Assembly (NCBI RefSeq): GCF_020080835.1
Contig: NC_058158.1
Coordinates: 7,750,001-7,814,000, forward strand
Length of the DNA stretch: 64,000 bases
Direction: 5' to 3'
DNA from: Cotesia glomerata
Taxonomy: Eukaryota > Arthropoda > Insecta > Hymenoptera > Braconidae
Shown here: piece after piece, positions 43,515 to 56,229 of the stretch
Layout of the letters: each line of letters begins with the position of its first letter
Numbering within the stretch: position 1 is the stretch's first letter
Notes under the pieces: generated by a model
Seen by the model: the letters and a program-made list of their open reading frames with translations, nothing else
Database searches by the model: none
Told to the model about the DNA's origin: nothing
Made by a program: the position numbers and the translations under genes

Positions 43515-44212
43515 CGCCAAGTCACTTTCTAATCTTATAATAACTATCTCTATAACTTAACTCTCGGCGCCTGCTAATTACTGACACTTATTATATACAT
43601 GTATAAGTAGAATATATTATGAATGTAAATTATATTGAGACTGCCAGTGAATGAGTTTCCAGTTGTCGTTGATAGCGTCAAAGTATATCCAGTTTAATGG
43701 TTCTAGTTTGAATAATTGCAGTTGACAAATAATATCCGGTGAACAAGAAATAAAGTAATATCTTGTTTTGTATAATTATGTATGACTGTTAATTCAAAAC
43801 GATTTGTAGATTAAAAAAATAAAAATAAAACCAGTAATTCAATTATTTATCGACTTACAGATCGATTGCTTGATACGGTAATTTAATGTTGTTTATCAAT
43901 CAATAAATATATAGTGCCGTGTAGTGTAGGATAATAAATAAATTAAAAGTAAATGCCTAGAAAAAGTAATAAGATAAATGGTGTATGCTGGTTGACATGT
44001 CGGCGAATCGGCAACCGATTCATCGGTTAAATTTATAGACCGACATTTTAGAATTCACGCTGAAACCGTCTCGATTCATCGCGTTTTACGCTCGATTGGC
44101 ATTTATCGTCCTCTGTACCGTCGTAGTTGTCGTTGATGTCATACGCTAACATACTATCACTGGTGCACACATTTTAAACTTATACACATATATTCTCTGT
44201 TGGATATTGCAA

Positions 44213-44230
44213 ACGAACGAACGAACGAAC
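44213..44230. repeat. ACGA tetranucleotide repeat
   Basis: Four and a half tandem ACGA units. Confidence 0.8.
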
Positions 44231-45730
44231 ACTAACCTCGTATTTCTCGGTTATAACATAACGGCACAAATTATTGCTGTCATAAATTTATCTTCGATTG
44301 GTAATTATTGTGCGATGTATTATTTATCATCGGAATTCATTTGATTGCAAGTTATACGAAGCACAATTTCAATTGCCGCTTTCGTCCTCGTATTCAAGTA
44401 TTCCTCGACTAGTATAGAACAACACAACCGCGTTATGTTGTTTGTAGGTGATGCAACAACGGCTTCAGTGCAATTTCGGTAATTTAACGACTGGCTTCTC
44501 TCCCTCGTACTCTTGCCATTGTCACCATATTCGTAACTTCCAATTATATTACGAAATGCAAGCCTGGAATATTCAGATCGGAGTATTACTGTCCTTCTAA
44601 TTACCAATAATTCTCCTCACTCCCAATAACTTTACTTATTTCACTTACAATATTAATTATCACTTACTTACTCATTCAATTGATAACAGTAAGCCGATAA
44701 TTGAAACAGAAATTCAAATGAGCATTAAACTTTTCCAATTAATTAAAGCTATGTTCTTCGAGAGGCGAATAATCAATAAACTCTAGTAATTATTTTTTAA
44801 TATTTAAAATACTCAATTAAAAGTTTATTTATGACGCTTGCTATCGTATATCTTTTTAATTGTAACATTAAACATTCATCCACCGCGAACGGCTGGGCGT
44901 TGAAGCTTAGCTAAGCGGAAAGTTAAAATAAAAATATATGTAACATAACATAATACTTTTATCAGTATTTACACAGTGTCTTTTTAAACGTTGCATCTAT
45001 TTCAATATTAACAGTCTGTAATTTCAAAGATAACATATCACATGCAATTGAAATAAAATAAAAGGTATACATAAAACTGTCTAAAGGCACACGCGAATAA
45101 CTATCAACAGGGATAGATAAGTATAGTTTGCGCGACGATGGCATTCCCAGTCTAGGTCTCGAAACCGTATTTATATATTTTTACATACATGACATGGGAG
45201 AATATAGAACAAAGTTTTATTTGTGAGAGTATAAGAAGTTGACGTTGGTGGATGGAATCGGGACCCGACTCGACAAAATCGAGCTTATCTATGTTTCGCG
45301 TGGTGGCCAATATATAAGCATATGTAATGCATGGATGGATGAATACATGCAAGTCGCGTTTCAGCTTTACACAGTTAACTGGTACATTGCATTAAGTCGA
45401 GCGTTCAATCTAATTCGTTATATCAGAAACACTTGGAACGTGGCTTGTTGCTCAGTACATGCTCTGTGCTCCATGCTCGATGCCAGTATTCGTCTGTCTG
45501 AAACATATTTGTTGTTAAATGTATTTTAGTGTATGTTATATTATTTTATATAGCAGTAGTAGTAGTAGTAATTCAGTTTGATACGATACATACTTTCTAA
45601 TCCACGCGTATCGATAGCACAAGAATAATCTTGAACGCTGACAGATTTAATATCTGGTGAACATCGTATAATGTAATGTTATTGGGTGGTCGCTTTAGAG
45701 GATAAATGTTGCACCGTAAGTTATTTTCTC

Positions 45731-45759
45731 AGTTGCTCTCTTGCTTACTCTTTTTGCAG
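45731..45759 (+). promoter_or_regulatory. Strong acceptor-like site without a recognisable exon
   Basis: A branch-like and pyrimidine-rich run (ttgctctcttgcttactctt, then tttgcag) ends in CAG at 45757-45759. The sequence after it (atatataatctgag) has an early stop in at least one frame and I see no good donor within the next few hundred bases. It is probably a decoy, or the start of an untranslated or poison exon. Confidence 0.3.
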
Positions 45760-47817
45760 ATATATAATCTGAGTATACCAGCTCGTGATGCATGTCTGCT
45801 CGCTGCGTGTACCGATCGATAGACACGATCGATAATGTCGGCGCGCGATAGCTGTGCGAACCGGCGAGCAAGTAGGCGAGATAATTGACAGCGATGTTTT
45901 ATCTCTAACGTGATGGCATTAAAGCTCGATTAATTAATGTCGAGTTTTATTAAAAAATAATATTCAATAAAAAATAATGGTAGAAAAAAAAATTTTTAAT
46001 TATTTTTCTTTTAATAATTATTAAATTTAAAGGTAAAAGCGGTAAAAGCCAAGCTAGAAAAATAATAAATTTAATAAAGAAAAAATATGTTATAAATTAT
46101 ACGATGAAATAAAACTCACGACAATGGACACTTTGAGGTTGATTAAAAGTCACAAGACTACTTCTTGGTGGTGCCTTTGAGTTGCATAATTTAATTGTTA
46201 GGCAGTGGTTGGTTGGCTGGCACCCTGGTGGATTAATGAAGCCCGACTGGGGTGAAAATCTTGGAGGCGTTTTATATACAGTGCGTTAGAGACGGACGAC
46301 TGAGAGAAGAAGAATGGCCCCCAGACGAGGGAAACGACCCGAAGCAGTCTGGGACAAGGATGATTACATAATTCCGCGGGAGTAAAGAGATGAGTCGGGT
46401 CGTGGAAAAGCGAATATCTCGGAGAAGGGTGAGCGGAGGGAATTGTGTGGGATCAGTGTGACAGTACACTCTCATCTGGACTGGAAAAATAAAGTATCAA
46501 AAGAAAGCGAGTGGCGAAAAAGCACTACGCGTTTTAAAAGTCGCGGAAAATGAGACAGACAAATGGAATAAAATGAAAAGAAGAAAAAAAATAAGAGGAC
46601 ATATATACATATGAGTACTCTCCGGGCTTACATGAGCTGTCTTGTCTGTTGATGCTGGTATTTGCGCTGTTTCATCTAACATGTCTATGCAATGTCATTT
46701 GTGCGGAGCTACACGAGTAGTTTACTCTTGTGACGCTGAGGAACGCTCTTCCTAAATATAATTCATCGGTCTAACCAACTATCTACTCTATTCAACTCAA
46801 ACTCTCGTCTTCTTTCTCTATCCTATCCGAGAGAGATGAATACAGCTCGTACACGGCGTTATTTATGGAATCACAGCTGTATATACGGATTCGGGAAAGC
46901 GAGTTGCCGGTGTGGCGGAAATGGGGCGAGTCGACATCGCTTCTCACCCTGCACCGCAGTTGCCTCATCTCTCTCACTCATCGCTGAATCGCTCGTCAGA
47001 GGAAAATGGACTGGCCGCACGACGCGAGTCGAGTGAAGCAGAAATGGACTATTGGACTTGTTCATTTATTTCATTTTCTTTTGTCCAAACCTTTTTATTT
47101 ATTTTTGGCTGTTGAAAACGTGCAATAAAAATCCAGAGATGAGAATTACCAGTTGCCCTGCCCGGGCAATTTTTATCGTACTACATACATATGTATGTGA
47201 GATATACACGAGTGGAAATTAAATGTATATACGGACAGGGAGAACAAGTACATGAAAAGGTGGGTTAAAATGGATGAGAGATCATGTGTCATTACCAAAT
47301 AGTACCGGGTAAATTGTACTGGAAAAAAGAAAAACATTCAAGAGTTTGCTAGTAAGTGAGAATGAGTAATAAGAGAAACAGCAGTGGTAGTAGTTGTAGT
47401 TGAAGTATCGGTGATAGTGATAGCGATTGTGGTAGTGGTACAGTAGGTCTCCGATAATTGGCTCGATATTCTTCTTCGGGATTTGTGTCGTCGTTTTATT
47501 TTAGCGAATGAGAGAAGCAAGACCAAATAATGGTTGAATCGAACTGGTCCGAGATAATTGGCTCCCGAGTGAACAAACGAATAAGAGTATAGAATAGAAA
47601 GCACAGAGTATAGTACAGTACCGAGTAGTAAGTACTGGTATACGTTGAAGAGAGGACAGAGACCAATAGAACTTTACGGGTACTATTCTGCTTAACTAGT
47701 ATTAGTACTGGTATTACTATTATTACTAGAGTTGGCATAACAGTAAGTGGCCACCGAATTTGACGGTTTATCATCGCATCCGATAATTAACGGTGGCTTG
47801 AATCATCCCCCGCACCC

Positions 47818-47851
47818 AGTTACGAGTTACCAGTTACCAGTTACTGTTACA
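47818..47851. repeat. AGTTACC heptamer repeat
   Basis: Imperfect tandem copies of AGTTACC/AGTTACG/AGTTACT. Confidence 0.7.
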
Positions 47852-48373
47852 GTGACCAGTGGAAGTAGATACACTCGGTTGGGGTTGCCCCATATACTAG
47901 CACAGTGCTGCAGAGGAAATTAGAAAGCGAAGGTAAAATCGGAGCGCGGGATCCTGGAGGATGAAACGCCCCGGGTTATTAGTTTAGGAGCCAACTGTAA
48001 AGTACCTTGAAACAAAGTTTCTGTCTCAACGACGGCATCTCTCACGGGTAATCAATATACAAGTAAAATCAGCTCCCTCTCACGTCTTTCGTCTTTCGTA
48101 CTTTGGTCTTTATCCTCATTCGATCCTAGCCCCTTGTCTTCTATTCCATGGCAAGGTACCTCGACTTTAACCCCACAAACTCCACCCGCAAATGATCCCA
48201 GACAGGATCCGAAACCCTCTTCCCTTTATTCTGGCAGCTGGGACAAGACCACCGTATCTTTGGTTAATAAACTCTGCTCTGAGACTACTACCAGGACTCC
48301 TGACTTGTCTTGACTCGATTTAACGTCCTGAAATCCCCCGTCGTATTATAACTGCTCTAGTCCTGGCAACTTT

Positions 48374-48409
48374 ATTCTCCTCTCTTCTCTACTTCCCACT
48401 GTCTTGCAG
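48374..48409 (+). promoter_or_regulatory. Upstream decoy or alternative acceptor of the MBD exon
   Basis: A pyrimidine tract denser than that of the real exon (ttattctcctctcttctcta, then cttcccactgtcttgcag) ends in CAG at 48407-48409, 112 bases before the supported acceptor. Reading on from it in the exon's frame meets a TAA about 35 bases later. Its use would therefore truncate the protein or make an untranslated extension. Confidence 0.35.
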
Positions 48410-48500
48410 ACTTTTCTGCTTGTTTAATTGTAATATATTTTATTTAATACGATGTATTTGTAAGATGTACTTCTGTTCTGAGTAACAAAAGACTATAATT

Positions 48501-48521
48501 GGTTTTCTGTGTCTGTTTCAG
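48501..48521 (+). promoter_or_regulatory. 3' splice site (acceptor) of the MBD exon
   Basis: A mostly pyrimidine stretch broken by single Gs (ttttctgtgtctgtttcag) ends in AG at 48520-48521. It decides the exon start because the frame resumes inside a serine codon exactly where the MBD5/6 family has its S-P-S segment. The upstream intron is therefore phase 2. A weak branch-point candidate (ctataat) sits at about 48494-48500. Confidence 0.8.
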
Positions 48522-48645
48522 TCCAAGCAGCACCGCGCTGGGCTCACTCGATCAGCTCAAGGAGTACCTGACAACTGCGGGCACTTGTAAGTGCGGACTC
48601 GAATGCCCGCTTAGGCCAGAACAAGTCTTCAATTTCGATCCCAAG
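48522..48645 (+). CDS. sba: Internal exon: second half of an MBD5/MBD6-type methyl-CpG-binding domain (insect six-banded-like)
   Basis: Seen: a 124-base exon that begins with the third base of a split serine codon and then gives 41 complete codons ending in lysine. Reading from the first full codon, residues 1-12 are PSSTALGSLDQL, residues 21-30 are TCKCGLECPL (Cys22, Cys24, Cys28) and residues 35-40 are VFNFDP. It is more GC-rich than its surroundings, starts right after a TTTCAG acceptor and stops at AAG|GTAAGT. Family knowledge: the C-K-C-G-L-E-C-P-L block followed by a V-F-N-F-D-P strand marks the MBD of vertebrate MBD5 and MBD6 and their insect counterpart six-banded. These MBDs are not known for binding methylated CpG; MBD5/6 associate with the PR-DUB (BAP1/ASXL) H2A deubiquitinase in the nucleus. 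Inference: this is one internal exon of the orthologue. The N-terminal half of the domain and the long downstream region are not in view, so the protein is incomplete here. The symbol is given by family resemblance. Confidence 0.88.
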
Positions 48646-48651
48646 GTAAGT
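48646..48651 (+). promoter_or_regulatory. 5' splice site (donor) of the MBD exon
   Basis: The bases at 48646-48651 are GTAAGT, preceded by AAG, a full match to the metazoan donor consensus. The preceding codon is complete, so the downstream intron is phase 0. The coding frame runs on only about 60 bases into low-complexity sequence, which fits an exon end here. Confidence 0.82.
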
Positions 48652-51600
48652 TTTTTTTCATTATCATCATATATCCTATTTATTTTTTCGATAATGAAAC
48701 GCTGATTAATGATTTGTATGCACATACATACACTTACACACTTGCACACACAAAAGCATGAGCTTTAATCAAATTACGCTGCGTCAATCCAAAAAGAGGA
48801 AGGCAACAGTGACATGAACCATCAGCAAAATTGACGAGATGTGCTTAAAGTATGTATTAGTCGCATTCACATACGCGGATAAATACATGAGTGGATGTAT
48901 GAGGTACACAGCGAGGTACTTTAATAATAAAGACTCAATGCACAATTACTGTCATGTTGTGATAAGCCTGACACGCTTTACGATGCCGGCAGTATTTGAC
49001 TTTGCACAATATGTATCACATGCACAATACAAGCCACAATACACAATGACATAAATATATGTATATGACCAGAACGCGAATTACGGGGCTGTATAGCGAT
49101 AATAATCGATTTGTAGCATGAAGCCTCAGAGCGAGGCTGTCCGAGCGTGGTTTTACATGCATCAATTGACAAATCCGGCAAATCAGCAGTATGCTATCGG
49201 CTCCTCTCGACCTCTCTTCCTTCTGGTCTATAATCGAGAGAAATCTCCATGGAGATATGTGAAAGTATTTAAATATAATGGTGACATGCATGAACTTGGG
49301 TTATTCAGAGAGTACTCGTTGTTAAATTCTATTTTTTCCTTCTTTTAATTTAATTTTTTTATTCATTCATTCATTCACTGATTCTTTCTGTTAATTTGTC
49401 TTTTTCTTTCTTCCACTTTATCCCATCGAGAAAATTACAGTGAATTAGCGAAAGTCAACTAGATATAGGTGGAGATACCTGGGAATTCACTTGAGGATTC
49501 GAGAATTAAATGAATGTGAAATGGGAACGTGAGGTATCTTTAAAATTTCCGTAGTCGTATCATTCTCTCTGGTTTGAATCGCCAAATCGTTCTCAAATGG
49601 AGATGAGTATGAAAAAAAGATAAGAGAGGAGTGAGTAAGAGAATTCGTTCGCGAATGAGCGAGTAGTAAAAAATCTAAAAAAAGTCAACCCAGAAATTAT
49701 AAAAAGATAGAAAGAAAAAATTCATTTATGCACCACGTAGACGACGACGACGTCGACGACCACGTCGGGAGAGCGTATAATTGTCTGTGCACCTGCTCTA
49801 TATCCACACACACACACACACTTGTTTTCTCAGTGATGAAAAAAATATAAATGTTTTTTTTTTCATCCTAAATGAATTATTGTCAAGCGCTTGCCACTGT
49901 AACATTTTATACCATCATATATAGCAGATAACTATATATATATGTGTATATAGAATACAAGTACATACATACGAAATACCGAGATGAAGAGAATAACGTC
50001 CGGTGCGGTCAGGGAGCAGCAATTAAACCGCCGTAAAGCTCTATAATTGGCAACACTGCGATTATTCTTAACGACCTACACCGTACCGTCATTACATTAT
50101 CATAACGTAGGGCTACCGATATAATTCTATATAAAAGAAAATAAATTATTTTTCTTACACATGACAAATGCATCACCTTGTCATAAAAATGTCTCGAGAT
50201 AATACTTTAATTAACGCTGGTCACTAATGGCCCCTAAAATATTTAAGGCTGAAGCCTAAATAAATAAATAGTATTTTATTATATCTGTCACTACACAAAA
50301 TAAAGACGTTTTCTTAAATTATATTACTCAGTTAATTAATAAAAATATTTACCGACATGCCGAAAAGAAACCTCCGGTCAGAGGGTAACAATTAAGAGAT
50401 CGTAAAACTACAGACTGCAGAACCGCAAACAACACAATAACTCTTACTTAGCTTAACAGAATAACGAGCGTCGTGTCATCAGTATTATCATAACGTGACT
50501 TATTTTAGGGCCCGCTTCGCTCAGTTTAGTTCCACAATAGTCTGCGAAGAGCTCGAGTCGGAAGTTTAATAACAACGTTACAAACAATATATAAATATGT
50601 ATACAAAAGTAACTCTGATTTGGTATCTGGTTTCTGTGCTCGTAAATTCAAGTGGTCACGTTTTCGCGGACAAATTCCGGTGGCTGTGCATGTGTGTGTG
50701 TACATAAAATATAGTTGTGAGGAGGGTTTAGTTGGTTACAAATGTCTTGACTCGTAAAACGAGTAGCAGTGAGTGAATATTTTGCCGCTTGATGCTTTTC
50801 ATCCTTATCCTCCCTTGCTGTTTTTCGTGCTCTATATACTGTAGCATCAGCATTAGACTTTTCTGTGAAAATACATTGTCGTATATACATTTATATACCT
50901 ATATATACATGGATAAAATCCCTTCAGCCTTTTCCACCACCGCATCTCACCGATTAAATCTCACAAATCTGCATTGCAAAGCTACGTGGTACCTCAACTG
51001 TTGGTTGGGTTTTCTCTTATTCGTTTATACTGTCCATTCTCTCCTCTCTACCTCTCTCTTATCCTCTCGGTTGGCAGCGGTTACGGACAATGAAAACGAG
51101 ATGCTCGACAGACCGGGAAAGTCGACGACGAGGGCATGGAAAGAGCGAGAAACGGATAAGGGGATCTCTGCTCCGGCACAATCATTTATAAAATATAACT
51201 ATATAATAAAGAGAACAAACTGATTTGAGTAAGGAGTAAAAGAAAATAAAAGGAATAATACATAATGAAATTTAAAAGTTAAGTGAGTTGCCCGATTGAA
51301 ACGTCCCGGGTGGCTCAGCCCACTTTATACATACGTTTCTCTCGTTGTTTGTTTATTTGTTTGTACAATACCTACATACGTGATCAACAATCTTTATTCC
51401 ACTTTACACACCACATAAAACATCACATACATTATTATGTTAATCTTACGACTCTATCATTTATCCAGTGCTCGACATCCCACGCCCGTGGGCCCTTTCA
51501 TTCTATTTTACTTTTTTTTTTTTTGTATTATTTATCTTCCACCGGACAGTTAACTGGTCCCAAAGTTCTTTAGCATCGATCACCCGGCGTAACTATCCCC

Positions 51601-52286
51601 TGAACGATCTTACATTACATTTAATAAAATAACCCGGTAACATCTGCATCGTCTGTGCGGACTAAATTTAAAATAAGAATTGGCGGGACTGCTTATTGGT
51701 CAGGTGCACATTATTATTTTTAAAATAATTATCACGTCGATCGATGATGGAGATATAATATTTTTAATTTGGATTTTTAACCACCTCCTTCATTCTTCCT
51801 CCGTGTTATCGCTTCCTCTTTATTTCTTACTCTTATTCTTATTCTACTTCTGCTGCTGCTGTTGTTTTGGCGGTGTAGTGGCTCTTCTTGTGCTTTAACT
51901 CACTTGCAACATTATATATATTTTATTAACTCAAGTATCCGGTGTATATTTATTACCACGAGTTCGAAATTATGGATTGTTTGCGTGACACATGGCTTTT
52001 TATCTGCCAATACCTTTTAAATTAATATATATTACATTACGTTTATTAATTTATAAACTGAGGCTAAGATGAGACTCGATAAAAGTAAATGATGGATGGA
52101 CTGTTTTTAAAAAACAATCATCTAAAGTTTTTGGTTTATACGAAAGTTAATGTAATAAATTTAGTTTATGAGCAGCTGCGAAATATAATTGGAAAAAGTT
52201 TACGAAAATTGTTCAACAGAGTTTATTATTTTTTTATTTTTATTGTCCAAGAATAATAGACGACAGAGATGTAGAGCTGAAGGAAA

Positions 52287-52304
52287 AGAAGAAGAAGAAG
52301 AAGA
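52287..52304. repeat. GAA trinucleotide repeat
   Basis: Six GAA/AAG units. A second impure AAG run lies at about 52541-52563. Confidence 0.8.
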
Positions 52305-53165
52305 TTTATTTTTGGTGTGGGTTTTTGTTGACTGTAAGTCTCTCACTTGAGAAGAAAATAGATAAGAATGAGCTGGTGAATAAGAGGAAAAAGAATAAGG
52401 AAAGAGACATCAATTGACGACGGCGAAACGACTTACGGATATTTTCGGAAAAAGAGATGTAATCTAGCGGACGACGTCCGGAAGAAATCAACTTGGACGA
52501 AAGCGTCGAAAGTTTGCCACCAAGCAATCCGATTCGAGAATAAAGAAGAAGAAGAAAAAGAAGATTTCAACTGCTGTGGATAGGAGAGCCGAGTGCCGAG
52601 TACCGAGTTTGTGGGAATGAAAATAAAATAAAATAAAAATAAAAAAAAAACGACTTTGGGGTTTATAATACAACCAAGACGAGGAGGACACTGCGACGTA
52701 GATCGAGTGGAGTTTTTAGGGCTCGGAAAGTATACGACGACGACCCTTTGTAATTGTGCGAGGGTTGGCACACACCCGACAATGAATAGCATTCAAGTGG
52801 TGGTGCTTCTGCTGCTGCTAGTACCACTGCTGGTAAAAGGAGACTAAAAAAGGCTCGGTGATCTAAAAAGAAGCAAAGGAAAACTTTTTTTGATGTATAG
52901 ACTCAAATGAACGCTACAAGTATTTACACGCTTGTCAACATCTTTGTTTCCTCACTTTTATTTATTACTCCCCCTTTGCTTTACTCTACTTTACTTAATG
53001 CTTTTTTATATCCAAAGATGAGAGAAGAGCTCCAGCTGAATTCTCATTCTTACAAATATTTTTCTTTGGATAAATAATTATCGAGGTATTTATATTACGT
53101 ACTCGCTTCTTATTTACGAGAAATAAATTCTTTCTCTATAGATGCTGTTGTAAAGCCACTTTAAA

Positions 53166-53191
53166 TTATTATTATTATTATTATTATTATT
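53166..53191. repeat. TTA microsatellite
   Basis: About eight tandem TTA/ATT units. Confidence 0.9.
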
Positions 53192-55179
53192 GACGTTGAA
53201 TTTTCAATCCCTTTTTTATCAAAAGAAAATATTTAGCTGTAAGTATAATATCGTGGTATTAATTATTTAAAAATAACAAAATCTCAACAAAAATATGTTA
53301 ATTAAAGTAGGGTTATTAAAATTCAGAATTTTATTAATGACACTTGAATAAAATTGCTGACATAAAAGCAAGCCTCCGTAAAAAGACGATGATTATTATC
53401 TTAAAATACTCCTCACGGTTAGCTTGCTGGAGTGTTAATTTAAAAGCACATTGAAATATCCTGTAATATACTCAACGATTTAAACAAACGTAAAGTGTAC
53501 ACTGTATTTTTAATTACCGAGTATTATAAAATATAATTAAAATCTATAAAGCCAGTGGGAGAGTTCAGTCGAGGTTTTTCCGATAAAACAATAAAAAAGA
53601 AAAAAAACGTATACAGTGTAGCAGAGAACGGTGGGATACCAGCGGATTAAGTCGAGTAGCCGAGAAAGCGTGATTAGTATTCCACTCGCAATACTCGCTG
53701 TTTCGTTATACCTGAGATTTTCAGTAACAGTCTACTGTACTGTACCCTTATACTTAGATGTATGTGAAATAATAATAAACAGAGTGACATAAAATAACTC
53801 TAACTCGTGAGAGTAAACCTTAACCGACAGCTATGCCTATACAAATCCAATAGAATATCTATATATATTCTCTAAAACTCGTATTCTCATGAATTGATTC
53901 ACCACTTCCGATAATTCAATGGATAATTCGATTTGCCGAGAATCGTATAGTAAGAGAGTAGTAGCTCGGTAGCTCGATGGCAGACAGAACAACTTGGATC
54001 TGCTGTTGAAATTGAATTTCTCTTGATAAAAATTGTATCGCTTGGTTTCACGCTCTTATTTCCTTCCTTATAGCTATTTCTGTTCTTTCTATCTGAACCC
54101 CCGAGACAGCAAAAGCAAACTTAATACGATACCAGTACACACCAGCAGGTACACAGAAAATCTACCAATACACTGTAAAGATAAAAGAAAAAAACAAAAA
54201 TAAAAATAAGCTCTCTTACTTGCTCAGTTGAATTATTTTTCTTCACTCTTTGGCCTAACCTCCCACTTTATTATTCTTATTTTATTTTTCATTTATCCAG
54301 GCTCTCATTCTCAACTCCTCCAATTGGTCTTTCTCTCACAGACTTTGTCGGCCGGTTAGGACGTATAAATTTATTGCGCTCATTAACTTGAATTATAGCA
54401 CCGAATACATTCTAAGTTTATAAACCTTAATACGACTGCGTGCAACTTGAATAAGGATACTTATGTTGTTCATATAAATACATAAATATCTTTGTTGTAG
54501 TTATATTTGTGTTAAACTTTGAGTTTGAGTTGTTATTGGCGGGGTATTTGTGTTAGAATCACAACAACAGTTATGCATCACTCCAGCACAAGTAAATCTT
54601 TAATATATAAATCCTCATGCAATAACACTCATTCCTTGACTCCTTATATTATCCACGAGTTTTATTTATCTCTTGGTGAGGCTCCCGAGTGGATAGGACA
54701 GGAGTAGAGGTTGTTTCAGACTTTAAACTCGAACCTTCAAACTTTAAATGCTCATACATAATCCCCTTGAATTCAATCGCGCTCATTCATACAACTCTCT
54801 TTTACTCTTAAACTTTTTCACTGGCTCAATCCCTCTCAATGACTTATGTCTATTTTATTCATGCTGAACACGAAAACCCCTCGAGCTACCGAATAATTTC
54901 TGACTTGTGTCACCTGCAATCCAAATAACCAACCCTCAATTTCAAATAACCGCTTTTTTACGCTCTCCAATCGAATCTACATTAAATGTCTCGCGCAGTA
55001 ACTCGACATTTCTATTCCCCTTCTGTACGTAACAGTCGCAAATAAATAATAAAAAAAAAAAGAGTAACAATAAAATATAATCGAAAGAACAAGAGCTTGC
55101 GGAGGAAAAATAAATGGCTGAAGAAAATCTTTAATACGACTTTATCCCGAGCTGAAGATTCATCTGAGACCGTCGCGAT

Positions 55180-55680
55180 TTTCGACAGGGATTCACTTCT
55201 GGTGCAGCCACTGGTGGGTGGTTGGTTGAAGTGGATCAAGTCGGATTGGCTTAAGCCCTCTCCCCTTACGGTACAGTCTCTCTCTGGAAACCAGAATAAA
55301 GTGAAGAAGACCCGGAGAAGCACAGCTCAGAGCTCAGAGCTCGGTGGTGATCCCGCGACTTGCATTGCACCGTATCGAGGCGGCGGAGAGTCAAGTGAAA
55401 GCCGCCCGAACGGAAGAAAGGGGATGAGAGTTGCGGCCGGGGTAAAGGGCTCTAAAGGGGAATAGAAAACGGTGGGCAACCCGAGCAAGTACTGCCGGGG
55501 ACACTTGAGGTGAATGTTTTGCGAATGGTCGGTAGATGTCTGGTTTGCTCGAGGCTGATATCGACCTGGCTCGCTGGAGCCGTCGACCTCATCCCCTTGG
55601 CCCCGTTAACCCCCTACACGCCTTAGCTCCGCCACGTCTTTCTTTAACCCCCCACACGTCTTCCACCCCTTCACCGTATT
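55180..55680. other. GC-richer, stop-poor patch
   Basis: Contrasts with AT-rich flanks and holds two forward open frames (55097-55465 and 55536-55724). Neither has a recognisable domain. The first starts at a non-ATG codon, and an antisense frame overlaps it (55012-55323). It is followed by a pyrimidine-rich run to about 56170. It could be a regulatory region or an unannotated exon; the sequence alone does not decide. Confidence 0.3.
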
Positions 55681-56206
55681 TACTAGCTTTCTCTATTTGT
55701 CCAAGTCTTTTTCTTGCATTCTAAACCCCTCGTCTGTGTTTCTTATTCCCATTCTCATGCTCATGCTTCCTCTCTTAAAACTCGGAAACTATTTTTTCTT
55801 TTATCCACCCCCGGCTCACAAACTATCTCATCTTTCTCGGTCTTTCTCAAGACGACATTTGTTTCGTACGGTTCAACTCGTCCGATTTCCCGTGTCGTTT
55901 TAGCAACCTGTCATGCTCTTCCATCTACATCTCTTCCTCTTACTCTTACTCCCACGTTTTTTCTTTCTTATTTTCTTCTTTTGATTTTTTTACCAACACA
56001 ACTGCGATTTAGCTCGCACCTGCATGCTGATGTAACATCCGCCGGTATCTTTCGTCTTACCCTTTGCAGCTTGAGACCGTCGTCTTCTCGTGCATCTCTG
56101 CACCCTGAGCATTTTATTCCAACAGTTGACAAGCTCTTGCGCCCCTTTTCCGGTTCCTTCTCCATTTCTCCCTTATCCGACTGGGTACTAGTAGTATAAT
56201 ACTAAC

Positions 56207-56229
56207 AGTAATAGTAATAGTAATAGTAT
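56207..56229. repeat. AGTAAT hexamer repeat
   Basis: Almost four tandem AGTAAT units. Confidence 0.8.

Larger units (their letters stand above)
28262..48500 (+). other. Intronic sequence upstream of the MBD exon, no supportable gene
   Basis: Long non-coding stretch with AT-rich DNA, pyrimidine-rich segments and several CpG-richer patches (31240-31640, 45780-45880, 46280-47040). It carries the AC, poly-A, GAA, ACGA and AGTTACC repeats listed separately, and two strong acceptor-like sites (45759 and 48409) not followed by an open frame. Open frames such as 45239-45529 and 46912-47115 have no recognisable domain or flanking splice signals that would make them exons. Confidence 0.5.

Noticed and set aside
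46201..46225. Resemblance to the miR-34 mature sequence
   Set aside because: Only a short GGCAGTG...GGTTGG similarity with mismatches in the seed region; no pairing arm seen nearby.
46900..46960. A frame reading LPVWRKWGES considered as the N-terminal MBD half
   Set aside because: Lacks the P-x-G-W spacing and the following Y-x-S strand, and no phase-matched donor follows.
55097..55465. 122-codon forward frame in a GC-rich patch
   Set aside because: Non-ATG start, antisense frame overlapping it, no recognisable fold. Kept only as a GC-rich patch.
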